Shown here one piece after another: positions 36,332 to 44,786 of a DNA stretch of 64,000 nt (within the stretch, counting starts at the first letter, position 1; every line of letters starts with the position of its first letter). Position numbers and translations under genes: made by a program. This stretch comes from Marinobacter sp. ATCH36 (GTDB taxonomy: Bacteria; Pseudomonadota; Gammaproteobacteria; Pseudomonadales; Oleiphilaceae). Location of the stretch: positions 124,001 to 188,000 of the forward strand of contig NZ_JAMJPL010000004.1 of assembly GCF_023555055.1 (NCBI RefSeq), read 5' to 3'. Below the pieces are notes generated by a model. That model was not told the origin of the DNA, did no database searches, and saw only the letters and a list, made by a program, of their open reading frames with translations.

Positions 36332-38088
36332 AGCTCGGGCCCCATGGAAAAGTGAATGCGCCATTCACCGCCAAACCCGGGGTCCAGCCCCTTTGCGATG
36401 TCCAGGCGCAAGGGTCCCACCGGGCTTATCCAGCGAATACCCAGGCCGGCACCGGTCGCCAGAGGGTCCGCCAGATCATCAATGGCATTGCCTTCATCAA
36501 CAAACGCGGCAACCCGCCAATTGTCGGCAAACTGGTACTGATATTCGGCACTGCCAACCATCGTGTAACGCCCACCAACGGCAACATCCTCATCATCTCG
36601 CGGCGACAGGGTTTCATAGCCATAACCCCGGACACTCTGGTCACCACCAGCGAAAAACCGCAACGATGGTGGCACATCGGAAAAACGATTGGTTGCCACT
36701 CCCCCGAACTGAAAACGGGTCAGGAAACGGTGATTATCCGCCAGCGTGTACAGTCCCTTAACGAGAAAATTCACATGCAGAATATCCACGTTCGACAGGA
36801 CGGCCCGATGAGAGCCGGTCACATCGAACTGAATCCGGTATCCCCTCGATGGGTCCAGCGGCGAATCCGCATGCAGTTTGGAGTAGCCCAGCCCTGGCAA
36901 TAACAGACTGCTCTGCTCGGTCTCACCGTCGCCAATCCGGAAGCGTTCGCCTTCCCACCGTATCGACGCCACCTGCAACCAGCCATCGTCGAGCTGGTGC
37001 TTCCATTGCTGGCCAAGGGTCAGCAGTTCCGACTCGATATCCTCGATCTCTTCCCTCTGATAACCGGCTGACAATCGAATGGAGTCGGTCATGGGCGGAT
37101 CAAGGGGCAATTCATACCAGGTACTCAGGTTCTGCCGTGGAACCGAAAGTTCAGTTTCGACCCCACGACGATGACCCATAGGGTTGACCCAGTGTTCCCG
37201 CCAGTTGGCCCGCAAACGTGGCCCCACGTCGGTGGAGAAACCAACACCCGCCGCCACCGATCGCGGCGGGCGTGTTGTCAGCCCCACATTCACCGGAATC
37301 ACCCCATCCTCAGCACTGCCGGGAGAGGCATTAATATCAACGCCAGAAAAGTAGCCACTGTTGGATAGATCGGTGTTGAGCCTGGCAATCTTGTCAGCGT
37401 GAAAGATCTCGCCTGGCTCAAAACGTACGAACTGTTCCAGGAGCTGCTCCTCGAATCCATGGCCATCTTCAAAGCTGACCTCGCCCAATCGATAACGTTC
37501 ACCACTGCGATAAATGAGGGTGATATCCGCCACCCTGTTTTCAGGGTCCACTTCCAGCCTGCGGGTAGTGAACTCACCGTCAAAATACCCCAGCCGACTG
37601 GCGCGATTCTGAATCGTCTGGCGCAGCGAGCTGTAATCGCCGTGGTTCAGCACATCACCCTCGGACGGCTTCTGCGGCAGTGTCCCCGTAAAATTGGAGT
37701 CCTCATTGGCGGCACCGTTTATCTCAACGGTACGGGAGCGGACGAGCACCGGCTCACCGGGTTGAACCGTGAGAACCAGTCGCGCCGGCTTCTCTTCTTC
37801 TCCGGATGGCTCAATGACTTCCCACTGAATAACCGGACTGTAGTAGCCCAGCGCACGAAGAGCATTTTCAACCTGTGATTCGGCCGTGCCGGCATAGCGC
37901 CTGAGACTGTCGGCACTGCGGCCTTCAACCTCCCCGACAAAGGCCTCGGCATTATCCTGTAACTGATCATGATCGCCCTCGACCTTTACTTCCACCTGCT
38001 GCGCCTCGGCCAATGCCGGCGCGGCCAGGATAAGCAACCAGACAATCAGGAGCCGGAGGTCAGAGCGAAAGCGAATGTGGGGAAGCAT
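36328..38088 (-). CDS. tamA: Translocation and assembly module outer-membrane protein TamA
   Basis: This 586-residue Omp85-family protein has a signal peptide (hydrophobic LLIVWLLILAAPALAEA), three POTRA-like regions (about 30-260), and a 16-strand barrel. The conserved FFAGGDQSVRGYGYE is the Omp85 lid-lock motif (VRGY), and a second GLGIRWISPVGPLRLDIA block ends the barrel. The mature protein is typical in length (about 570). tamB follows with a 4-base overlap. Confidence 0.95.
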   Translation of the reverse strand: MLPHIRFRSDLRLLIVWLLILAAPALAEAQQVEVKVEGDHDQLQDNAEAFVGEVEGRSADSLRRYAGTAESQVENALRALGYYSPVIQWEVIEPSGEEEKPARLVLTVQPGEPVLVRSRTVEINGAANEDSNFTGTLPQKPSEGDVLNHGDYSSLRQTIQNRASRLGYFDGEFTTRRLEVDPENRVADITLIYRSGERYRLGEVSFEDGHGFEEQLLEQFVRFEPGEIFHADKIARLNTDLSNSGYFSGVDINASPGSAEDGVIPVNVGLTTRPPRSVAAGVGFSTDVGPRLRANWREHWVNPMGHRRGVETELSVPRQNLSTWYELPLDPPMTDSIRLSAGYQREEIEDIESELLTLGQQWKHQLDDGWLQVASIRWEGERFRIGDGETEQSSLLLPGLGYSKLHADSPLDPSRGYRIQFDVTGSHRAVLSNVDILHVNFLVKGLYTLADNHRFLTRFQFGGVATNRFSDVPPSLRFFAGGDQSVRGYGYETLSPRDDEDVAVGGRYTMVGSAEYQYQFADNWRVAAFVDEGNAIDDLADPLATGAGLGIRWISPVGPLRLDIAKGLDPGFGGEWRIHFSMGPEL

Positions 38089-38369
38089 CCAGTAGCGTTA
38101 CTTCAGTCTATGTGGATTAAGGGGCGCAATTCCAAAAGAAGTGTAACGGGAAGAGGTAGGTTTAATCCATGGCTATTGACCATCTTGCCTGGTGGTAATG
38201 TAAGACGTGCCAATGGCGAACAGCAAATCCAGTTGTTGAATATCGCATGGATGTTGTTGGGCAAGTCGTCGAAGGAGCTGAAATAAGCTAACCTGTGTGA
38301 AAGCGTCGAAAAATCAGGCAAGTGCAACAAGTATTCGCCGAACCAATGGCGAATAGCACGTAGCCTGAC
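38089..38369. other. Gene-poor stretch upstream of repeat copy E
   Basis: I see no gene here. It holds the upstream region of tamA (minus strand) and a small inverted repeat ATTCGCC...GGCGAAT at about 38333-38354. Short frames overlapping the region are not supported by codon bias or start sites. Confidence 0.6.
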
Positions 38370-38478
38370 GCAAGGCCCGGGCAAGGCCTTCACAGACCGT
38401 GCATTGCCAGGGATGGCAATGCCGAGCCCCCACGGATGGGTTCACGGCGTGTCTGTGAAGGCCTTGCCCGGGGCTTGC
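38370..38478. repeat. Long inverted repeat with conserved core, copy E
   Basis: A 28-base left arm (38370-38397) is complementary to the right arm (38451-38478) with one mismatch. The core reads TTGCCAGGGATGGCAA, CCGAGCCCCCACGGATGGG and TTCACGGCGTG, a divergent but recognisable member of the family of copies A-D. It lies between tamA (divergent) and the voltage-sensor-like gene. Confidence 0.82.
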
Positions 38479-38525
38479 CTGCACCCAAGCGTGCAATCTC
38501 CAAACTCGAAGTCCTGGACCAATGA

Positions 38526-39533
38526 ATGCTAAAGATAAACAGAGAAAACCTGAAAACCAGCCACCAACTCATCTGGTTCGTCATAGACTTCCTGATGCTG
38601 GGCCTGCTCATCATCAACCTGGCCTTCATCATCTTCGACTCCATCTATAACTTCGCCGGCATCCAGAACCTACTGGCTGACAACGCCCCTGCCATCAAAG
38701 AACTCTACCACCCCATCCACGAAAACTTTCTCTTCTACGACCTCATATTTGTCAGCATCTTCCTGACCGAGTTCGTTGTGCGCTGGGGCTACGCCATCAA
38801 GGCCAAGATATACGACCGCTGGTACTTCTATCCTTTCATTCACTGGTACGACATCATCGGCTGTATTCCCGTCGGTACCTTCCGCTTCCTGCGGATATTG
38901 AGGGTAATCTCCATTGTCTACAGGCTGCACCAGTACAAAGTCATCGACTTTACCCAGACCAGAGCCTTCCAGTTCTTCAATTTCTACTACGAAGCCTTTC
39001 TGGAAGAACTCTCTGACCGGATCGTTATCAAGGTACTCTCCGGCGCCCAGGACGAAATCCGCCGTGGCTCCCCGCTGTTTGAACGCATCCAGAACGACAT
39101 TCTCTACCCCAGACGGGAAATGCTCTCGGACTGGATTTCGCAGCGCGTGGCGGAAGCCGCACAGGAAGGCTACGTGCCTAATCGCGGTGCCTTGCGAAGC
39201 TACCTGGAAACCCGCGTGGACAATGCCCTCAAGCAGAACCTGGAGCTGTCGCGGCTGAAATATCTGCCAGTCGTCGGGCCCACCATCCAGGAAACCCTGG
39301 AAGATGCCGTCGGAGACATTGTTGCAGACGTGATCCACCAGATCCTCGAGGACCTGGCGTCCGCGTCCAACCACGCATTTATCGAAGACATTGTGAATGT
39401 ATTCCTGCCCTCACCGGATGAAAACGCCCAGGAAGAAGCTCCCAACGAAGCTCTGATCAACCTGATTGTCGAGATCCTGGATGCGGTCAAGTCACAAGTG
39501 AAGGTCAAGCACTGGCGCAGCGAACTGAGCTGA
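38526..39533 (+). CDS. Voltage-sensor-like membrane protein without a pore domain
   Basis: This 335-residue protein has hydrophobic helices at about 15-40, 68-90 and 101-117, then an S4-like helix with Arg at every third position (R120, R123, R126, R133 in RFLRILRVISIVYRLHQ). S2 has an acidic/basic pair (TEFVVRWG), and S3 has WYDIIGCIP, as in voltage-gated channels. No selectivity filter or S5-S6 pair follows. Residues 140-335 are soluble, helical and acidic. It could be an ion-channel relative that lost or never had a pore, or a voltage-sensor-only protein. Its start has only a weak ribosome site. Confidence 0.7.
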   Translation: MLKINRENLKTSHQLIWFVIDFLMLGLLIINLAFIIFDSIYNFAGIQNLLADNAPAIKELYHPIHENFLFYDLIFVSIFLTEFVVRWGYAIKAKIYDRWYFYPFIHWYDIIGCIPVGTFRFLRILRVISIVYRLHQYKVIDFTQTRAFQFFNFYYEAFLEELSDRIVIKVLSGAQDEIRRGSPLFERIQNDILYPRREMLSDWISQRVAEAAQEGYVPNRGALRSYLETRVDNALKQNLELSRLKYLPVVGPTIQETLEDAVGDIVADVIHQILEDLASASNHAFIEDIVNVFLPSPDENAQEEAPNEALINLIVEILDAVKSQVKVKHWRSELS

Positions 39534-39562
39534 CCTCCCCGGCCAAAAACAACGAGGACACC

Positions 39563-41038
39563 ATGAGCCCACTGCATTATCGTTCCGCCACCGAATTGGT
39601 TAGCGACCTCAAGGACGGCAAGCTAACCAGCATGGACGTTACCCGCGCCTTTCTGGACAGAATCCGCGAGCACAACGGCACCATTAACGCAGTTGTGACA
39701 CTGGACGAAGAAAAAGCACTGGAACAGGCCCGAAAGGCGGATGAAGCGCTGTCACGGGGCGAATCTGTTGGCCCGCTCCATGGCCTTCCATTAACCCTGA
39801 AGGACACCTGGGAAGTGGCGGGAATGACCTGTACGGCAGGTGCGCCGGCACTGAAAGATCACCGGCCGGAAAAGCATGCGGACGTGGTTCAGCGCCTGGA
39901 AGATGCCGGCGCCATCATATTGGGGAAAACCAACGTTCCCATCTACGCCACCGACCTCCAGAGTTACAACAAACTCTTTGGTATCACCAACAACCCCCAC
40001 AACCTGGCGTACACGCCCGGCGGCTCCTCCGGCGGCGCTGCGGCGGCCCTGGCAGCCGGCATGACGCCACTGGAAGTAGGCAGCGACCTGGCCGGCTCCA
40101 TCCGCACACCGGCTCACTTCTGCGGCATTTTCGGCCACAAACCATCACGGGCCCTGGTCTCGTTCCGTGGCCATATTCCCGGACCTCCGGGTACCCAGTC
40201 CCGACCCGACCTTGCAGAAGGCGGCCCCCTGGCGCGCTCGGCGAAAGATCTGGAACTGCTACTGAAGGTGATTGCCGGCCCGGGCGAACGGGAGCGCAAC
40301 AGCTGGCAGCTGGCCATGGCACCGGCGCCCATTGATTCCCTTGAACAGGCCCGGGTGGGGCTGTGGCTGAAAGACCCGTTGTGCCCGGTCGATGACGAAC
40401 TGGTGAACGGATACAAACAACTGGGCCGCGACCTGGAGAGCCGGGGCGCGTTGGTGGCGCAGGCACGGCACACCCTGTTGAACCTGGAACACATCCTGCC
40501 CGCCTACTTCAACCTGATGGGCAGCCTGCTGAGCACCTCCCTGAAACCGGCCCAACGTCGGCAAATGAAGTGGATCGCCCGATTGGAGAGGTGGTTGCAC
40601 CTGTTCGGGCCAGTGACCGCCTATATCGGCGAATATGGCCGCGGGGTGAATCAGCCGGTGTACCAGTGGATGGCCTGGAGTGAAATGCGCGAGAAGATGC
40701 GGGCGGAGATAGCCTCCCTGTTCGATGAATTCGATGTGCTCCTGACGCCGATCACACCAACCACCGCCATCCGGCACGATCACAGCCACCCGGTGTTCAA
40801 GCGGCAAATTACCGTCGCCGGCCAGCCCCGGGCATACATGGACCAGTTCTGCTGGATTGCCCTGGCGACACTCCTTGGCCTGCCCGCTACTTCAGTGCCC
40901 GTTGGCAAAACCAGGGAAGGCTTACCATTCAACATACAGGTGATTGGTGCGCCGGGAATGGACCTGACCACGATTCGGTTTGCGGAGTTACTGGAACTGG
41001 AGGGATTGGCGGGGTTCAGGACACCGGAAGGATTCTGA
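39563..41038 (+). CDS. Amidase signature family hydrolase
   Basis: This 491-residue protein carries the amidase signature: a catalytic Lys in GLPLTLKDTW (about residue 78), and the Gly/Ser block GGSSGGAAAALAAGM (cis-Ser) followed by the nucleophile Ser in GSDLAGSIRTPA. It is probably cytoplasmic and hydrolyses an amide. The substrate cannot be read from sequence. It lacks GatA-type context (no gatB or gatC nearby), so a role in Glu-tRNA amidation is unlikely. It follows the membrane protein gene by 29 bases. Confidence 0.9.
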   Translation: MSPLHYRSATELVSDLKDGKLTSMDVTRAFLDRIREHNGTINAVVTLDEEKALEQARKADEALSRGESVGPLHGLPLTLKDTWEVAGMTCTAGAPALKDHRPEKHADVVQRLEDAGAIILGKTNVPIYATDLQSYNKLFGITNNPHNLAYTPGGSSGGAAAALAAGMTPLEVGSDLAGSIRTPAHFCGIFGHKPSRALVSFRGHIPGPPGTQSRPDLAEGGPLARSAKDLELLLKVIAGPGERERNSWQLAMAPAPIDSLEQARVGLWLKDPLCPVDDELVNGYKQLGRDLESRGALVAQARHTLLNLEHILPAYFNLMGSLLSTSLKPAQRRQMKWIARLERWLHLFGPVTAYIGEYGRGVNQPVYQWMAWSEMREKMRAEIASLFDEFDVLLTPITPTTAIRHDHSHPVFKRQITVAGQPRAYMDQFCWIALATLLGLPATSVPVGKTREGLPFNIQVIGAPGMDLTTIRFAELLELEGLAGFRTPEGF

Positions 41039-41054
41039 CACTTTCCAGACGCCC

Positions 41055-41086
41055 ACAAAAAAGCCGGTGTGGTGACCGGCTTTTCC
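41055..41086. terminator. Bidirectional terminator after the amidase and tRNA-fMet
   Basis: AAGCCGGT and ACCGGCTT form a stem around GTGGTG with an A-run on the left and TTTTCC on the right. It can end transcripts from both the amidase (plus) and the initiator tRNA (minus), lying 4 bases from the tRNA 3' end. Confidence 0.8.
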
Positions 41087-41089
41087 AAA

Positions 41090-41166
<77 letters not shown>

Positions 41167-41212
41167 TCAAACTGGTGGTTAACCGGGTAATGCGCCGATC
41201 AACGAGGTGCGC

Positions 41213-41241
41213 ATAGTACGGGGCAAAACCTTACCTGTCAA
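41213..41241 (-). promoter_or_regulatory. Sigma-70 promoter of the initiator tRNA
   Basis: The minus strand reads TTGACA, a 17-base spacer, TACTAT, then a GC-rich discriminator (GCGCACC), the pattern of stringently controlled stable-RNA promoters. Confidence 0.85.
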
Positions 41242-41267
41242 AGGGGAAAATGACTTTTTCCGATAAC

Positions 41268-42605
41268 TTACCGCTCCAGAATCGCTGTCACGCCCTGCCC
41301 GCCGGCGGCACAGATGGAGATCAGGCCACGGCCGCTGCCTTTTTCTTCCAGCAGCTTTGCCAGGGTGGCGATAATGCGTCCGCCAGTGGCGGCGAAAGGA
41401 TGGCCGGTAGCGAGGCTGCTGCCCTTGATGTTCAGCTTACTGCGATCAATGCTGCCCAGCGGCTTATCCAGCCCCAGCCGGTCCTTGCAGAAAGCCGGAT
41501 CTTCCCACGCCTTGAGGGTAGAGAGCACCTGTGCAGCGAAAGCTTCGTGGATCTCATAAAAGTCAAAATCCTGCAGGGTCAGCCCGGCTTTTTCCAGCAT
41601 ACGCGGCACGGCGTAGGCCGGCGCCATTAGCAGGCCCTCTTTCTTGTCGACGAAATCCACCGCAGCCACTTCGGAGAAGGTCAGGTAAGCCTTGACCTCC
41701 ATGTTGTTGGCCCTGGCCCACTCTTCACTGGCCAGCAGCACACAGGAGGCGCCATCAGTCAGCGCAGTGCTGTTGGCAGCTGTCATGGTGCCGTTTTCCC
41801 GATCGAACACGGGCTTGAGCGTCGCCAGTTTCTCCAGGGTGGTGTCCGGGCGCAGAATGTTGTCTTTTTCAAGGCCGGCCAGGGGCGTCATCAGGTCCTT
41901 GAAAAAACCTTCCTCGTAGGCAGCGGCCAGTTTCTGATGGCTTTCATAGGCCAGTTTGTCCTGCTCGTCGCGGGGAATGGACCACTCATGGGCCGTGATC
42001 TGGCAGTGGCCGCCCATGGACAGTCCGGTTCTGGGCTCACCGTTTTCCGGAATTTCCGGTTTCAGATGCCCCGGACGAAAGCGGCTGAGAATCTTCAGCC
42101 GCTCACCGGCGGTCTTGGCCCGATTCAGGTCCAGCAGGATTTCCCGCAGGCCCTCACCAACGCCAATGGGCGCGTCGGACGTGGTGTCGGTGCCACCGGC
42201 AATACCACACTCGATCTGCCCGAGAGCAATTTTGTTGGCCACCAGAATGGCCGCTTCCAGGCCGGTTCCACACGCCTGTTGAATGTCGTAAGCGGGTGTT
42301 TCCGGCGCCAGACCACTGCTGAGGGCAGACTCACGGGTAAGGTTAAAGTCCCTGGAGTGCTTGATGACGGCCCCGGCAACCACTTCCCCAACACGCTGCC
42401 CCTGCAGGCCAAAGCGATCAACCAGACCCCGCAGCGCGGCGGTCAACAACTCCTGGTTACTGACTTTGCTGTAAGCCGTATTGGAACGGGCAAAGGGGAC
42501 CCGGTTGCCACCAATAACCGCGACCCGGCAAACGCCACTCTTTGCCGCCGCAGTCTTTTTTGGTGCCGTGGTTTTCTTTTGGGTGCTTTTCGGTGCCTGT
42601 GCCAT
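41268..42605 (-). CDS. Acetyl-CoA acyltransferase, FadI-type thiolase
   Basis: This 445-residue thiolase has the nucleophile Cys in QQACGTGLEAA, His in GSSLATGHPFAATG, and the second Cys in ICAAGGQG. The HEAFA motif (in place of NEAFA) marks the FadI/HADHB branch acting in beta-oxidation or degradation of acyl chains. A Lys/Ala/Thr-rich extension of about 20 residues (MAQAPKSTQKKTTAPKKTAA) precedes the family start. ATG 42605 is chosen because AGGACATCATC precedes it. It is divergent from a FabG-like reductase 41 bases away. Confidence 0.93.
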   Translation of the reverse strand: MAQAPKSTQKKTTAPKKTAAAKSGVCRVAVIGGNRVPFARSNTAYSKVSNQELLTAALRGLVDRFGLQGQRVGEVVAGAVIKHSRDFNLTRESALSSGLAPETPAYDIQQACGTGLEAAILVANKIALGQIECGIAGGTDTTSDAPIGVGEGLREILLDLNRAKTAGERLKILSRFRPGHLKPEIPENGEPRTGLSMGGHCQITAHEWSIPRDEQDKLAYESHQKLAAAYEEGFFKDLMTPLAGLEKDNILRPDTTLEKLATLKPVFDRENGTMTAANSTALTDGASCVLLASEEWARANNMEVKAYLTFSEVAAVDFVDKKEGLLMAPAYAVPRMLEKAGLTLQDFDFYEIHEAFAAQVLSTLKAWEDPAFCKDRLGLDKPLGSIDRSKLNIKGSSLATGHPFAATGGRIIATLAKLLEEKGSGRGLISICAAGGQGVTAILER

Positions 42606-42646
42606 GATGATGTCCTGTCTGAACAAGTGTACGAAAGGAAAATGCC

Positions 42647-44053
42647 ATGTCTGATCGTTATCTGAAATTCGTCAATACCCCGGTGGGCAGAACCGCTGCC
42701 CAGTCGCTGGGACTGCCCTCACCCGTCAACCTGAAACGCTGGAAGCGCGCAGACCAACCATTTATCGAAGGCGATGTACTGGTCGGCGCAGCCAATGGCA
42801 GCAAAGCCATCGCCGCTGTTGGCAGCCTGCTTGGCGCCAGCCCTGCGAAGCTTTTCCATGCCAGTGCTGTGGATACTCTGAACGATTCTTCCAAAAGCGG
42901 CAACAAGGCCGAACCGCTGCCTCTCAATACCGACACTGACCGGAAATTCTCGGCCCTGGTGTTCGATGCCACCGGCATGAAAGACACCACGGACCTGAGA
43001 GCAGTTTACGACTTCTTCCATCCTACTATCCGTAAACTCGCGGGCAATGGCCGCGTTCTGGTTATCGGGCAGGACCCGGCCACCTGCCGCCAACCAGCCA
43101 AAGCGGCGGCCCATCAGGCGCTGGAAGGCTTTGTCCGCAGCGTTGGCAAGGAAGTGGGCAAGAAAGGTTCAACCGCCAACCTGTTGTGGATGGCACCCGG
43201 CGCGGAAAAACAGCTGGATTCCAGTGTGCGCTTTTTCCTCTCTGCCCGGTCAGCCTATGTGTCCGGCCAGGTGGCTCGTATCGGCAAGAGTACAGAGGCG
43301 CCAGCCACCAACCCTGTCGCACCACTGACCGGGAAAGTCGCCCTGGTAACCGGTGCCTCACGGGGCATTGGCGCCTCCATTGCCGAAACCCTGACCCGGG
43401 ACGGGGCAATGGTAATCGGCCTGGACATTCCGCCGGCAATGGAAGACCTGCAAAACGTCATGAATCCGCTCAAGGGCAAGGCCCTGGCCTGTGATATAAC
43501 CGACGAGAAAGCACCCGTACAGATCGCGGATTTTGTGAAAGAGCATTTCGGCGGCATTGACCTGGTCATCCACAATGCCGGCATCACCCGGGACAAGACC
43601 CTTGGCAATATGCCGGAGCACTTCTGGGACATGACCATTGCCGTGAATCTGACGGCAGAAGAGCTGATTGATGAGGAACTGATGCACCAGGAGCTGCTAC
43701 GTGAAAACGGCCGCATCGTATGCATTTCTTCCATCAGCGGCATCGCCGGTAACTTTGGCCAGACCAACTACTCCGCCGCCAAGTGCGGGGTCATCGGCTA
43801 TGTGGAAGCCATGGCAAAACAGGTGAAACACGGTGTAACCATCAATGCCATAGCACCCGGATTCATCGAAACCCAGATGACCGCCGCCATGCCGATAACC
43901 ATTCGCGAAGCTGGTCGGCGCATGAACAGTCTGTCTCAGGGTGGTTTGCCAATAGACGTGGCCGAAGCCATAGCATGGTACTGCAACCCGGGATCAAATG
44001 GTGTTAACGGGAACGTCGTTCGGGTTTGCGGGCAGTCGTTGATCGGGAAATAA
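42647..44053 (+). CDS. Two-domain 3-oxoacyl reductase (high-molecular-weight FabG-like)
   Basis: This 468-residue protein ends in a short-chain dehydrogenase domain (about 220-468): cofactor motif TGASRGIG, NAGITRD, and the catalytic Ser-Tyr-Lys in SSISGIAG / NYSAAKCG. The first 200 residues are a second, degenerate nucleotide-binding-like domain, as in HMwFabG/FabG4 proteins. It likely reduces 3-oxoacyl-CoA or -ACP. The divergent FadI-type thiolase is an obvious metabolic partner. No acyl-CoA dehydrogenase is nearby. Confidence 0.9.
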   Translation: MSDRYLKFVNTPVGRTAAQSLGLPSPVNLKRWKRADQPFIEGDVLVGAANGSKAIAAVGSLLGASPAKLFHASAVDTLNDSSKSGNKAEPLPLNTDTDRKFSALVFDATGMKDTTDLRAVYDFFHPTIRKLAGNGRVLVIGQDPATCRQPAKAAAHQALEGFVRSVGKEVGKKGSTANLLWMAPGAEKQLDSSVRFFLSARSAYVSGQVARIGKSTEAPATNPVAPLTGKVALVTGASRGIGASIAETLTRDGAMVIGLDIPPAMEDLQNVMNPLKGKALACDITDEKAPVQIADFVKEHFGGIDLVIHNAGITRDKTLGNMPEHFWDMTIAVNLTAEELIDEELMHQELLRENGRIVCISSISGIAGNFGQTNYSAAKCGVIGYVEAMAKQVKHGVTINAIAPGFIETQMTAAMPITIREAGRRMNSLSQGGLPIDVAEAIAWYCNPGSNGVNGNVVRVCGQSLIGK

Positions 44054-44061
44054 AGGGGAAA

Positions 44062-44137
44062 TGGTGGGTGGTACTGGGATCGAACCAGTGACCCTCGCCT
44101 TGTAAGGGCGATGCTCTCCCAGCTGAGCTAACCACCC
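44062..44137 (-). tRNA. tRNA-Val (anticodon TAC), copy 1
   Basis: The 76-nucleotide minus-strand cloverleaf has the anticodon loop CTTACAA and encoded CCA. The acceptor stem is GGGTGGT/ACCACCC. It is the last gene of a Val-Asp-Val operon. Confidence 0.97.
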
Positions 44138-44155
44138 GGGATCTGGAAACAAAAA

Positions 44156-44232
44156 TGGCGGAGCGGACGGGACTCGAACCCGCGACCCCCGGCGTGACAG
44201 GCCGGTATTCTAACCAGCTGAACTACCGCTCC
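44156..44232 (-). tRNA. tRNA-Asp (anticodon GTC)
   Basis: The 77-nucleotide minus-strand cloverleaf has the anticodon loop CTGTCAC, the acceptor stem GGAGCGG/CCGCTCC, and encoded CCA. It lies 18 bases upstream of the copy 1 tRNA-Val in transcription order. Confidence 0.97.
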
Positions 44233-44301
44233 GCATCAATCCCGACCTGAAAGGCCTCAGGGATCTGAAACCGGGCGGGGTGGCCCGGTGATGCTGAAAA
44301 G

Positions 44302-44377
44302 TGGTGGGCGGTACTGGGATCGAACCAGTGACCCTCGCCTTGTAAGGGCGATGCTCTCCCAGCTGAGCTAACCGCCC
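44302..44377 (-). tRNA. tRNA-Val (anticodon TAC), copy 2
   Basis: The 76-nucleotide minus-strand gene is the first of the tRNA operon. Outside the acceptor stem it is identical to copy 1. The stem is GGGCGGT/ACCGCCC, so one T-A pair has become C-G with both strands changed. Confidence 0.97.
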
Positions 44378-44432
44378 ACTTTCGCAGCACACTGGCGAGT
44401 CAGAATTCCTGTCTCGACCAAGTGAGACGCGC

Positions 44433-44460
44433 ATTTTAAGCATTTGTCTGACGGTGTCAA
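44433..44460 (-). promoter_or_regulatory. Sigma-70 promoter of the Val-Asp-Val tRNA operon
   Basis: The minus strand reads TTGACA, a 16-base spacer, TAAAAT, followed by a GC-rich discriminator (GCGCGTC). The predicted start is about 45-50 bases before the first tRNA. Confidence 0.85.
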
Positions 44461-44699
44461 ATTTTTTCTTGGGGTTTTACGACTTTCTGTCCGGCAAGTT
44501 CAGCTTTGCGACTCAGCGAGAGCTCACTGACCCGCGACCGGCGATTCTGGGGCAATGCTCGTTCCGCAAGAGAGCAGTTCAGATGGTCCAGTCGTTTTCT
44601 GAGATGCCCAATCTTTTCACTGACGCTGCCCAGAGCTCCCGGAAGAACCGCTTCAGAAAACCGGCGAAACCTGGTTTGTAACGAATCCTTATGCGACAT
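44457..44699 (-). CDS. Doubtful small protein
   Basis: This 80-residue frame is basic and partly helical (SVSEKIGHLRKRLDHL). It lacks a good ribosome site (GAGAC before ATG) and its last bases overlap the strong tRNA promoter. It may be a real small gene or non-coding sequence. The surrounding stretch 44378-44786 holds nothing else that I recognise. Confidence 0.25.
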   Translation of the reverse strand: MSHKDSLQTRFRRFSEAVLPGALGSVSEKIGHLRKRLDHLNCSLAERALPQNRRSRVSELSLSRKAELAGQKVVKPQEKI

Positions 44700-44786
44700 G
44701 TCTCAGCGCCCCTGTCGTGACTGTCTACCAACAGTCTAGTAACCGGAGCCGGAAACAACAATTCACCGTGGACATTGATTCCGCCC

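Noticed and set aside
44062..44377. tRNA operon as a phage or island attachment site
   Set aside because: No integrase, direct repeat of a tRNA 3' end outside the operon, or foreign gene block is adjacent. The repeated sequence is simply the second tRNA-Val gene.
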